Below, one piece after another: positions 21,714 to 32,760 of a DNA stretch of 64,000 bases (positions are counted from its first letter, which is position 1; the number at the start of each line of letters is the position of its first letter). The translations under genes were made by a program, and so were the position numbers. The notes under the pieces were generated by a model. That model saw nothing but the letters and a program-made list of their open reading frames with translations, had not been told where the DNA came from and made no database searches. Origin of the DNA: Gnetum montanum (Eukaryota > Streptophyta > Gnetopsida > Gnetales > Gnetaceae); contig MNCI01004704.1 in the NCBI GenBank assembly GCA_015680685.1, forward strand, positions 123,176 to 187,175, written 5' to 3'.

Positions 21714-22443
21714 ATGATTTGCCCACCTATATATAGCCACATAATGTGCTATAATAAAATATAATGAGACAAGCATATTTTATGGAAAGTTAGGTTGGAA
21801 ATTCAAGAGACATGAGAAATTGGGATCATTCTTTGATTACATCCACTTATCAATATTTTAATAAAAATATAAATAATATAATTTCCTATCTTATCTTATT
21901 TTCCATAATAACTCAAATATAAATTATATGGCTTTGGTCCCTATTTTATAAAATAATTATTTTGGCTTTACTTGAACAAAAATGATTTGCCCACTTATTT
22001 ATAGCCAAATAATGTGCTATAATAAAATATAGTGGGACAAGTGTATTTTATGGGAAATTGGGCTAAAAATTCAAGAGACATGAGAAATTGGGATCATTTC
22101 TTAATTACATCCACCCATCAATCTTTTAATAAAAATATAAATAATATAATTTCTTATCTTATCTTATCTAGCATAATAATTCAAATATAAATTACATGGC
22201 TTTGATCCCTATTTTACACAAAAATTATTTTGGCTTCACTTTATTTTTTTCTTCTCTTGAGATTTGAGATTTGACTATGTGCTTTTACTATATTTCCATA
22301 CATAGATATGGACTTCTATTACCTTGAATTTCAACTTGTTAAATTCATTTCTTTGTCTTACTTCTAAACCATAACATGACCATTTACAATAAGCAAAGTA
22401 AGATTTTCCAAAGTGTATACTAGAATCAACAATTTATACATAA
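21090..22443. repeat. Inverted repeat with ~140-bp arms
   Basis: The left arm 21090-21225 (TTGGTTCTAGTATGCACTTT ... AATTCAAGGTAATAGAATG ...) matches the reverse complement of 22288-22443 (TGATTCTAGTATACACTTT ... AATTCAAGGTAATAGAAGTC ...). The arms differ by scattered substitutions and small indels. The interval between them contains the second direct repeat and the 268-bp tandem duplication. Confidence 0.65.
21714..22243. repeat. Tandem duplication, period 268 bp
   Basis: Unit 1 starts ATGATTTGCCCACC at 21714 and unit 2 ATGATTTGCCCACT at 21982. Both continue through AATGTGCTATAATAAAATAT, ATTCAAGAGACATGAGAAAT and TTATTTTGGCTT. Each unit carries a TATATATAG or TATTTATAG box near its start. Confidence 0.85.
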
Positions 22444-23780
22444 GCATGCAATTTTAATCATTCCTGAATGGAGTATATATCTTGATTTGAAAGCTCTAAG
22501 TCATGGGTTTGATTCAGGTGGCCAATGTTGAATTAAAAATTTTTAATTAGAGTTCTAACACCTCTCTAGTCATTTGTACATATACTCTAGATTCTGATAT
22601 TCATTTTGAAGAATATTATAAAGCTTCATGTTCTGTCAAATTATTTAATCTTCTATTAATTTTGTAGGAAGCTAAGTAAGAACTTGTTAGTCTTATTAGT
22701 CCCATTAAGCATATAGAATCTATTTTTATGTCATTCGATTTTCATATATGTTTTTTTTATTAAAATCAATCTTCTTAATTATAAAAAGGAATTGATATCA
22801 CAAGTAGGTTGAAAAACTTATATTCAACTAATTATATATATTATCTTCCTAATTCTTACAATGTTTACCATTGTGAAGGACATTTTTTAATGTTTATATT
22901 TTTTTTGCTAAAAAAATATGAAGAAAAGAAAAAATATATTAAAGTTGAAGATAGAAAAAAATAATCTAAAGTTGAAGATATAAAAAATCAAGTTAATGTC
23001 AATAATAAGAATGATCAAATGGCAATAAAGAATCTAGAAATTAACGAAGCTTTTGTGAATAATTTTACTTGTACTAGAAAAAGTATTGATCAGTTTAAAC
23101 AAATAGTTTGTAAGGTAAAGTTTTCTTTATCTAACAAGAGTATTATTAACTCAAGACTAAAAATAGTATTAACAAGAAGGCTATAATTAATGGTAAAGAT
23201 TCTTGACATAAGATTAACATTAAGCAATGAGGTGAATGTTATCTAGAAGTTATACAACTATTTTCTCATGAATCTTACTTTGATACAAATATTGATATTA
23301 AGTTGCAACTCTCTATCTTGAATCCTTTGGAAGAAAATGAGAGAAATGAAAAATCAACTAAGTCCTCGTGGATATATATAATATTGTTGTCATGTCACAT
23401 TGTTGATTCGACATCGAATCAACGATGTATGAGGGCCTCATACATTGTAGAAATGATGTAACTGCAAACATTTCAATTTTCTGATGTATTTTCCAAGGGA
23501 AAATAAGTCAAACTGAATGGTAGGAAGATAGTAGGCATTCCTAGAGGATCTTAGAATAGTTGTGATGCTTAGAGTTCAAAAAATGGACGTTTAAAGTTCA
23601 TGTAGAAGGAATTTTAGGCTATGAAAGCTTATTAAGTGTATATAGGATGGATGAGATGGGTAATGAATTCTTCATGTATAAATGGAGTTGTTGGATATCA
23701 AGGGGAGTATTTATTGATGTTTATTATTCTATAAGGCATAAGATGATGTGGAAATCCTTACCAAGTATAAAATACAAAAG
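22444..23780. other. AT-rich unclassified segment
   Basis: No gene recognised. 23225-23370 has a short coding-like plus-strand stretch (YLEVIQLFSHESYFDTNI) without a family match I can name. Two adjacent palindromes lie at 23402-23423 and 23425-23445. The 3' LTR expected for element F is not visible here. Confidence 0.4.
23402..23445. repeat. Two adjacent near-perfect palindromes
   Basis: The first has 10-bp arms GTTGATTCGA / TCGAATCAAC with a 2-base centre. The second has 10-bp arms ATGTATGAGG / CCTCATACAT with a 1-base centre. They resemble in style, not in sequence, the palindromes in the U3 of the gypsy LTRs nearby, and an AT-rich TATATATAATA lies just to the left. Confidence 0.7.
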
Positions 23781-25209
23781 TTATCCAAGTGGGTCCTCCC
23801 TAAAGTAGGCTCTGGCCCTTAGTGCCCTTATATAACCACACCTAAAAGTGTCCTTAAGAACTCAAGGAGTTGAATGTAATGCACACCTATCTAGAAAAAC
23901 ACACATATTAGTATCACCAAGTTCAAAAAATTATCATTATATTATTGAAAACCATAAGTTATGATTAATTGTACAAGGAGATGACATGGACTTAGAATTG
24001 ATTGTAGAAATCGAAATATGAGGTGTTTTTCCATAGGCATAATGAATCCTTGTGTTGTATTAGTGGTTAAAGTAATCATTAGCCTTTCTATCCAAGATTC
24101 AAACCAAGTCCAAATCACTTTCCAATGACATCACATTGCTTTACCTCTCAAATTCACAACCATAAGACTACGATTGTTGCAAGGAGTATCATCACTTGGT
24201 GTTTTATCCAAGGGCGGAGTTTATTCATTGCATGTTATTATTATTATTATTAATTGAAATTCCTACGAAGCGACCTACCTTCAATCATGGGTAACATGTC
24301 TTTCTAGTGGGACCCCCACAAATTTATTCTATGCATGTATTTTATCTTTATTTGTATTAACCTTACCAGAGGACTACCTTCAAGCATGGGTAACATGCCT
24401 TTCCAATGACATGTGAAGGCAACACTTATTATAGTCTTACTCCTATTTTTTGTTAGATATACAAGTATATTATTACAACCTTAGCAACATGTTAGAACAT
24501 ATAGTAGCAATCCAAGAAATTCCACAAATCCCCTTGATGTCACACCAATCACATTTTCACTTGGTTCTTCACTTTTTTATCCAGGCATAATGATCACAAG
24601 TTTATTCTTAATTTTATTAGAAAAGAATATCGTTATGACCATGGTAAGAACCTCTTATTGTTGGAATGAGTGGATGGATGTTATGGTCTCACTATACAAA
24701 TAATTAGTCCTTTATGACTTAATAATATAGAGTAATTTTCACGTTATTGGACTATATCTTGCCTTATTTGATGTGTTTTATTAATTATTTAACAAAAATA
24801 TATACAAGTAAAAGGAAAATAGAGTATGAAAAATTGTACAAATTGTAAAAGATATTAAGAATGAAAAAGATGAAAAGAATGAAAAATCATCAAAGAATTG
24901 GAAAAAGTTAAAGAATGGAGAAATTATCAAAAATTTGAAAAGTATAAAAGAATAGCAAAATGTATTAAGAAAATAAAAAAGTAAAAATTAAAGGAAAATG
25001 AAAAGTTAGCAAAGTACCTATGTGTCTAGATGGACATCCCCATGAGTAGGGTCAGGATTGATCAATTGGAATAATGAATAGGTTGAGGACATTTGGACAA
25101 GATGGTTGGAATCTTTAGTGGAATTTGGATATTGTTGTAATGGTTTAACTTGCTAGATATTAACTAGTATAAGCTTATGTGGGCTGGATGAACAATGAAT
25201 ATGCATGGC
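23781..25209 (-). other. F 3' noncoding region
   Basis: No gene supported. It contains the conserved block (GTGGGTCCTCCCTAAAGTAG at 23789 onward), two copies of a CCTTCAA(T/G)CATGGGTAACATG motif (about 24280 and 24378; also near 36260 in C and, reversed, near 57370 in B), and a CTTGATGTCACACC block near 24533. Confidence 0.6.
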
Positions 25210-26260
25210 ACCTGAAAGGTAAGTGGCCTGAACAATATAGGGTCCCTTTCAAAGCATTTAAAACTTAGTCTTTTGTTGAACATGAGTGGAATTATAGTAG
25301 AGGACCTTGGCACTTGACCATATTAATACTTTCCTCATACAAGCATCATGCCTCGGTTTGGAGTAGAGCTTATGGATCTCATTGAGTGCTACTAACATAT
25401 TCTCTTCTAATAGATTAAGATTCATTAGGCACTCCCATAGAGCAAAACTCAAGTTTATGTCAAGTTAGCTAGCAATAGCTAGAGTTTGAAGCTCTACCTG
25501 GATTGGTAATGTAGGTAGCTTACCATATACTAGCTCATAGGGTGAATAGTCGATAGGTAATTTCCAGGTTGTTCTATAGGCTCAAAGATCATCACTCAAC
25601 TTCATGTTCCAATCCTTCATAAATCTACTAAACTTCCTAGTCAGTATTCTAGTGATTTCATAGTTAGTTACTTTGGCTTGACCATTAGCTTTGGGATGAT
25701 ATGGTGAGGTCATCTTATGGTTAACCCCAAGCTGTTGCATGAGCTTTTTTAAAAGTAACACTAGAGAATTGAGTTCCATTATCAAAAATGACCATTTGTG
25801 GCACTGCAAACTGGTTCACCACATGTTTATATAAAAAATTGATAATTGTTCTTTTCATACAATCCTTTATTACTGTTGCCTCTACCCACTTGGTGTAGTA
25901 ATCCATAGTTACACTTATATAGGATTTTCTAATTCCCCATATATCGAATGATTCTAGTAGATAAGTCTCATGTTGTGGCCCTTCATTTATGGTTGTAATT
26001 TCTCCATCTTTCTAGCACCTTTCGTAAGACTATGTAATGTTATAGCATCTCTAATAAGCTAGGCCAAAACTAGCCTGCCATCATTAATTTTAATGTTTTC
26101 CTATTCCTTGCATTGCGGCAACCACATGGACCATTGTGTGCATCTTATAAGATCCATAGTTCATCAAATTTTGGTATGCACCATTGGACTAACCCATCTG
26201 CATATATCTTGAAGAGATTTCCATTGATTTCCCTATATCTTTTTACCTTGTGAAGGAATT
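25210..26260 (-). pseudogene. F integrase
   Basis: Element-sense segments MDYYTKWVEATVIKD, MVIFDNGTQFSSVTFKK and YHPKANGQAKVTNYEI align with the core of E1 integrase. The middle Asp is kept (FDNG), but the catalytic Glu of GQAE reads Lys, one G-to-A change. The C-terminal stretch SAKVLYYNSTHVQQKTKF is present. The zinc region (about 26000-26200) is weak. Several frameshifts divide it. It would have been the strand-transfer enzyme. Confidence 0.75.
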
Positions 26261-26350
26261 GATCTTTTTGTTTCTTACTCCATTCAATAGGAAGCTCTTA
26301 TGTTGTTAGATAATTCAGATACTTAGTTGTCCATGATGCTTCTATTGAGT

Positions 26351-26830
26351 CTATAGCCATAACAATTTCAATAACAAGTTCTCATCAAGGAATTGGTCAG
26401 ATAAAGGTTTAATATGATCTTGGAAATCCCATCTGAGTCTTAACAAGTGATCAACTACAACATTTTCAGTACCCTTCATGTCATTCATTGTTATGTCAAA
26501 TTCTTGCAAGATAATAAGCCATCGAATCACTTGGAGGCTAACTATTGGTTTGTTCATAATAAAATGGATGGCATTATTATCAGTGTGGATAAAGATTGGG
26601 TATCTGAGCACATAATGTTTAATCTTGTCAAGTGCATACATCACTATCATTAGCTCCTTTTCTATTATGGGGTAATTTATTTGTGCCATGGTGATGCTCC
26701 TACTAGTGCAATGGATATAATATGGCCTCTTTTGGCCATCTAGCTATATCAAAACTATGCTCAATGCATAGTTGGAAGCATTAGTGATGATATGAAAAGG
26801 CTTGGACCAATCCAAAGCTCATAGGATTGG
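26351..26830 (-). pseudogene. F RNase H domain
   Basis: Element sense: PFHIITNASNYALS (first catalytic Asp replaced by Asn), IIEKELMIVMYALDKI (Glu kept), IFIHTDNNAIHFIM (Asp kept), ending GTENVVVDHLLRL. An uninterrupted 112-codon stretch at 26689-26351 makes it the best-preserved part of F. Confidence 0.8.
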
Positions 26831-26849
26831 TGCCTTAATTAGTTTTTGT

Positions 26850-27990
26850 TTCAAAGGCCTTTTCACATGATTCAATCCACTAAAAAGATGCATCCTTCTT
26901 AGTTAATTCAACTAGTGATTTTGATATGTTGGAAAAGTTTTCAGTGAACCTTCTATAATACCTTGTGTGGTCCAAAAATGATCATACATCTTAATGATTT
27001 AGGGCCTTTAAGTGATGTTCTGGATGACTCAAACCTTGTCAAGATTCACTTTAATTACTTTCTATAAAATTCTATGCCCTAATATGATCCCATCTTGAAC
27101 CATGAGATGACTTTTCTGCCAATTCAGCTTAAGATTAGTTTCTACACATATCTTCAACAATTGCTCAAGATGGTCTAGTTCTTATTTAAAATTTAGTTCA
27201 TACATTGATAAATCATCCATGAATACCTCAACACCATTTCCTATTTACTTATGGAAGGTACTAAGTACAATTCTCTAAAAGGTGGCTAGTGCATTGCAAA
27301 GGTTGAAAGGCATTTTCTTGTAGGAAAATGTTCCCCATGTATTGGTGAACATCATCTTCTCTTGGTCCTCAGGCATAATGTATATTTAATTATAATTACT
27401 ATACCCATCCATAAAACTATAATAATCATGTCCTACAATAGTATCTAGGACTTGTTCAATGAATGGCAGAGAAAAATGATCATGAATGATGCAAAATTCA
27501 ATAATCAAAAGTTGATGCACACTCGCCACTTACCTCCCTTCTTTGGAACTATCACCAAAGGACTAACCTATTCACTATCTGCGATGGGATATATGATTCT
27601 GGCCTTTAGAAATTTTTCCAACTTGTACTTGATTACTTCTTTTAGTTTGGGATTAAGCCTTCTTTGGGGTTGGCATTGTGGTTTCACCACTGGATCAATA
27701 TATATCCGATGTTGATAGATTCTTGGATCAATACCTATGATCTTATCATAAGACCACATGAACAGTATTGGCTATTTATTGACTACTTCCAATAGCTTCT
27801 TCTTTTATTCTTTTTTGAGTTTGGCATTGATTATGATTGGCTTTTGACTATTTAGAAAAGCATATTCAAGTGTTGTTGGTAGAGCCTTGAGTTCCAACAG
27901 TTCTAGCTCAACTTGATCTAAGATCTCTAATTGTCCTCATTCATCATCTTCTTCTTGGTCTTCATGTGAGTATGGATGTTTCCTTCATAG
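26850..27990 (-). pseudogene. F reverse transcriptase
   Basis: Element-sense landmarks: IDPRIYQHRIYIDPVVKP, RIIYPIADSE (27759-27568), and the active-site loop GNGVEVFMDDLSMYE (about 27195-27240) with both catalytic Asp residues. The frame is broken between these points by frameshifts and stops. Motif order agrees with E1 throughout. Confidence 0.78.
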
Positions 27991-28149
27991 TTGTTCTAGC
28001 TTATCAGCTTCTCCCACATAGGCACTTATGATTCAATTTATTGGTTTCATGTATATTTCTGATTCAATTTCTTTATCTATGGTTAGCCACTAGGTACCCT
28101 CTTGTTGGGTGGTTGCCACATACAAGCACTTATGCATACACATTTCTTC

Positions 28150-28680
28150 TACAAATTTGTTGCATGTTGTATTCTCTCATTGTTTGATTGCCCATATTTT
28201 CTATAGGCAATTTCACTCGTTATTGCTATATGCAATACATGGAACTCTGTGTCTCTGAATGATTCCTACTTCATCTTCATTGAAACTTTCCAAGGACAAA
28301 AATTGAATACCAAGCTTAACATCAACTGTGCTAAGATAAGGTCTTTCCATTATGATTGTTCTTACCTACATGAATAACTAGAAAGTCTATTAGATAGGAC
28401 TAGCCACTGATAGTGGTGATCACATTATCCACTTGTTCTAGTGGATCTATGATCGACTAGTCTGCAAACTCTAGCCATATGTTGTTGTTCTTTAATGGTA
28501 GTAGATTCTAGGCCTAATACATTTCTTGTCATATCAAGTTTAATCCTAACCCAAAATCAAGTAGAGCCTTGCATAGTTTTTTCCATGCCACTTGAAGGTA
28601 CACCAAGGGACTTCCTAGATCAGTTCATTTCTGGGGTAGTGATCCTATGTTAATCCAGTGAGTAATGATTTACATCAATA
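28150..28680 (-). pseudogene. F aspartic protease
   Basis: The element-sense loop LCKALLDFGLGLNLI (about 28540-28585) matches the KALLDSGSGVNLI of E1, with Ser of D-S-G changed to Phe by a C-to-T transition. The region is diverged but collinear with the E1 protease between gag and RT. Confidence 0.65.
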
Positions 28681-28689
28681 TGAAAATTG

Positions 28690-31206
28690 TCACATTTGTG
28701 GTTGACGAAGATGGAAGCCTATTATTTTTAGAAAGATTAGATGTGGATGGAGTATGAATAAATGTGTTCTCCATTTGTTGAACCTTCTCTCAACTCATTA
28801 GAAAGAACGGTTATTTCCTAGATTGTGGTTCTTGCATGACTATCTCCTCTTGCATAGTTACCACCCTAGTTGCATTTTTTTGTTATGGTTGTGATGGCAA
28901 CTTCCCTTGCATTATAGGTGGTGGCACTGATGGCAAAGTACTTGGATGTTGACAAAGTGAACCAACAATTTATGAATGCATATATGGATTGGAGTCTTTC
29001 CTTGGTGTTGTAGGTTTTTGAAACTCCAGTGTATAGTATTGTGGAGCTTGGACTATTACATTGCCTAGAGAGATTGGATGTTGAACATAGTATCCATATG
29101 GGTTTGATTGCCTATATGGGTACTATTGACATGGTGGTGGAATTGCCTAAGATTGGGGCTACTACCACTGTTGGTGATATTACTCCTGTGGTTGCAGATA
29201 GGCTCTACTAGGATAGTAAGCTAGTTGGAAGATTTTCCAATTGTTACCTTGAGGATAAGGCATCTTCTAGGCATTTTCTTTTGACAAATCTTGGGTTTTT
29301 TTTTTTTTTTGCATACACCACTATTTCTTGCAAATGTTCCATAACTAGGAAACACCCCTTGGGATGTTCATATTAGCATATAGTAAAACATTCTTCCTCA
29401 TTCAAGCTTATTCGTGAACAGTCAGCCACTGAAGCTACTCTTCCTTTTTGTTCAAATCTCTCTTCTTTTTTCTTTCCTTGCCTTTCACAAGAGCCTATGT
29501 AGCTTTCTCCTCCAAAATTTTTAGAGTTGTTGCAAACTTCTCATCCATTGAATTCCACATTTCTTCTACCTTTGCTACAATATTAGTTACAACATTCTGA
29601 ATAGGTAGTGTTTTCTTTTGTACTACCTTGTCCAAGGTTTCCTTCTCATGTGGATCACATATGCGTACATTCCTTTTTTGAATGGATGGGTCTCTATTGT
29701 ATCCTTCTATTGATTTTCTATTATTTAATTCATCTTCTTCCTTTGCCATATGATGAGAAAACATCTCTAATAATCAACCTTGGTCATAAACCCCAATGGT
29801 CTCTCTAGTCTTGCTTCTTAGCCCATTAACATTGTGCCTAAGTTGCTTCTTTGGAGAAAATCCATGGCCTAGGCACCTATGTAAGAGTGAATAGTACTTG
29901 CCCATTGTCGCATCAAGGGATTCATGGGTCTCTTACTTCCATCCTTGGATTTTTTTCCATAGATTGGACACCTTGGAATAAGTTTGATATTTATCATTAA
30001 AGAGTTTTGGCATGGTACTCCATCTCCTAATTGATTCTAGTTCTAATGATCTATACTAACTTTCAACCTCTTTAACAAGTACCTAGGAAATAAATTAAGT
30101 TTTTTCTAATCACTTTAGATGTTTTGTAGGATGTAGGCATCATGGAATTCTTGAAGGTGATGTTGAGGATCTACATTATACACACCTTCAAATCTAGGCA
30201 TGTTATTCATGTCTAGTTACTCGATACGACTATCCCTTATGTACCTAGTTAGAATATAAATAGTTTTCTATATGTTAATCATACTTCGAGTTGCCAGTAG
30301 GATCTCTTCAAGTTCATAATGTTCATTAACTCTATTGTAGTAATGCCTCCTTCAATGTTCATACCTCTCTCTGCTCTCATACCTATTTCCGTTTCTTCTC
30401 AACTCATGCTCTTCATCTTCTTCATCAACATGATGCCTTTGGCGATAGTAATTTTAATCATGAATTTGATGTCTTTCCCTATCATTGTCTCTGTACTTGT
30501 GTCCTCTTTTGTTAGAGTCCACTGATGATCATGAGGATGAAGATGAAGCTATCAAAAAATAGTGCCAGCTAGTCCTTCCTATGTCATTTTGATATTCTTC
30601 TCTTTGGTATCTAGTAGAAGCTCTTGGCTTTGAGCCCTACTTATAATTAAATTCATTGGCTTCTCTTTAAGGTGTCTATGCTAAAGTAAAATGTAGTGAT
30701 ACCTTGATAGGTTCTTCCAATCAAATAATAGGCATTTGAGAGTTAACTTCATAATCCTAGTGGAATTTTTCTACTATGAATGCATCACCATCTGGTTCTT
30801 CTAGGACCACACAAGAATTAATCTACTTCCCTTTGCTGTGCACATGTTTAATCTCCACTGCAACATTTCTCTTCACTTGTGCCTCTATGGGTTCATAGGG
30901 CCTTGTCATGTGTTTAGCCACATGATACCCTTCTTGTGCATGCATCAGATTCATTTCCCTTAGAGTTGTATGAAGTATTGTGACTATTGAGCATTGTAGA
31001 GGTAGAACAATGTTGCCATGTAAGTCTCTCCACCTCATTTTCCCATCTTAGTGGAAGATAAATGCAAAATCAAGATAGTATGGATCATCATATGCATATG
31101 AGATCCTTGCTTGCATTGGCATGCTCTAGTCTTCTTCATTGTTTATGTTGTCATTGTCCTTCTTCTTTTCTTTGATAAGTGGTAATATATCTCTTATTAA
31201 AGCCAT
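28690..31206 (-). pseudogene. F Gag
   Basis: The likely start (31206) reads MALIRDILPLIKEKKKD, about 130 bp after the PBS. KMRWRDLHGNIVLPL (31038 on) aligns with the WRDLEGNIVLPL of E1. A central open stretch (29764-29495) gives KEEDELNNRKSIEGYNRDPS and QKKTLPIQNVVTNIVAKVEE, equivalent to the NRKTLPLQKL segment of E1. The core domain between is collapsed by stops. No zinc knuckle is clear. Confidence 0.72.
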
Positions 31207-31333
31207 GGTTTTTTTATGATGCTTGGTTAGTTAAGTGTGTGTTATATTAGAATTAGTAAAGGTTAGGAAGATGAACTTTCAATTCTTGCTACAACAAAAT
31301 TTATGGAATCAATTACTTAGCACACATTAACTA

Positions 31334-31352
31334 TCCCCAACAATGGCGCCAA
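31334..31352 (-). promoter_or_regulatory. F primer-binding site
   Basis: Element sense TTGGCGCCATTGTTGGGGA directly after the 5' LTR; three mismatches to the tRNA-Asp complement. Confidence 0.85.
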
Positions 31353-32548
31353 TGATGAATGGTGGAGTAACCCAACACCCAACCATACAAGTTATGAGTG
31401 TTCACACACAACCCAATCATAATCCATTGATGGTCAATGTTGATATGCTAGTAATTGAATTAAGTTCATAATCATTTTCTTACCACTCAAGCAAGTAAAA
31501 CTCTAAGCGTATGGTTTAGCTTGCTGTGAGGCATATGATAGTGATGTTGATTGACCCCTATGTCTCCTAAGTGTAAACATCATGGAAGTAGAATTGAATA
31601 CTAATTCTAACTAATAATAGAAATGTAATTCTATTCTATCCTATTGTGATGAGCATTTGTTCTTGATTTTGTGTACACACCTTGGACTTCATGTAACTAT
31701 TATTGGGTTACCAAGTATTATGCTATTGGATGTACCAAGTAATAACACTAATGGGCTTACCAAACGATTACACTTAAGTGCTTGAAATTAGTCATACTCA
31801 TTCCTCTTACTATTAACAATAAAAATAAAGTGCTTGAAAAAGTAAAATATTAAACTAGAAAAATAGCAAACATTATGCCAAGTCAACAAAAGGTAAACTA
31901 ACTAATGCTACAATGATGTAAAACAACTCAATCTTTATTGCCATTCACAAATTATGTCCAATTATAATTTTCTTAAATAAAAACTTTGTTCATTGTCTAA
32001 CACCACACTACAGGCATACACTTTTATTGCTAAGTTACAAAAACAAACTACAACAGTTTACCAAAGAGTGTAATGAATTGTGTGTTGGATTGTGCATACA
32101 AGTGTTGTATTTATAGGGGTGAACACATCCCAATACATCATATCAATGATGATGTATCATGAGAAGCAACATCAGATCAATGACATCATTGATATGACTA
32201 CATTGCTATGATGTCGTTTATACTCAAAAATTGACTTCATCAACTACCATCATGCAAAAGTATCTAGGTACATCTTTCACTCAAATAAAACTTTGTACAA
32301 AAAATTCAATAATAGCTCAAAGGAAACTTAGCTAAATCCTATGAAAAGAAATTGTGAGAGCTTCATGACACTATTGAACAAATTGGTACTTAAATATAGA
32401 TAGTATCCATATTTATATAGACTTTGAGTGATAAAAGGTTGATGTATATGTGCCAACACATCCAAGGATGCATTAACACCCATGTGTCAAAAAGGCTATG
32501 TTGATAAGGATGCATTAACATAGATGCTTGACATATGATGCTTCATCA
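31353..32548 (-). repeat. LTR shared by F (as 5' LTR) and C (as 3' LTR), 1196 bp
   Basis: TGATGAATGGTGGAG ... GATGCTTCATCA. A PBS lies on its left and a PPT-like context (GACTAAAAACTCATCC in plus sense) on its right, so it serves both neighbours. An element-sense TATAAATA is near 32107-32115. U3 contains a perfect 13-bp inverted repeat, CATATCAATGATG (32139-32151) and CATCATTGATATG (32184-32196), in the place of the GATATC palindromes of other LTRs. Confidence 0.8.
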
Positions 32549-32760
32549 TACCCTCACGATAGACTAAAAACTCATCCTTGAGTTAATAAAACTAGGATCA
32601 AATTATTGACAAAATTTGACAAAGTATAAGATAGATAAAATACTCAACTATGACTATTGCATTATATTAAATTGTACAATATACAAAAACAATTTTGGAC
32701 TTTAGAAGATGCTTGGCTATATGGAATGGAGTGGGATGAGTTCTTTACATTGTGCTTAGA
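32549..32760 (-). other. C polypurine-tract context and 3' flank
   Basis: Plus-sense TACCCTCACGATAGACTA then AAAACTCATCCTTGAGTT corresponds to TACCCCCATGACTAAATG / AAAACTCATCCTCGAGTT in the other elements, so this is the decayed PPT of C. No gene. Confidence 0.65.

Larger units (their letters stand above)
23781..32548 (-). mobile_element. F: decayed Ty3/gypsy element lacking a visible 3' LTR
   Basis: Minus-strand gag-protease-RT-RNase H-integrase with PBS (31334-31352) and 5' LTR (31353-32548). The left side has the conserved 3' block (23781-23880) but no LTR or PPT that I can find before the AT-rich copia zone. It is more diverged and AT-rich than E1. The LTR at its right also abuts the 3' end of element C. 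Confidence 0.8.

Noticed and set aside
22495-22540. Possible pol III B box (GGGTTTGATTCAGG) suggesting a tRNA or SINE
   Set aside because: No matching A box at the right distance, no acceptor stem, and no poly-A tail or flanking duplication.
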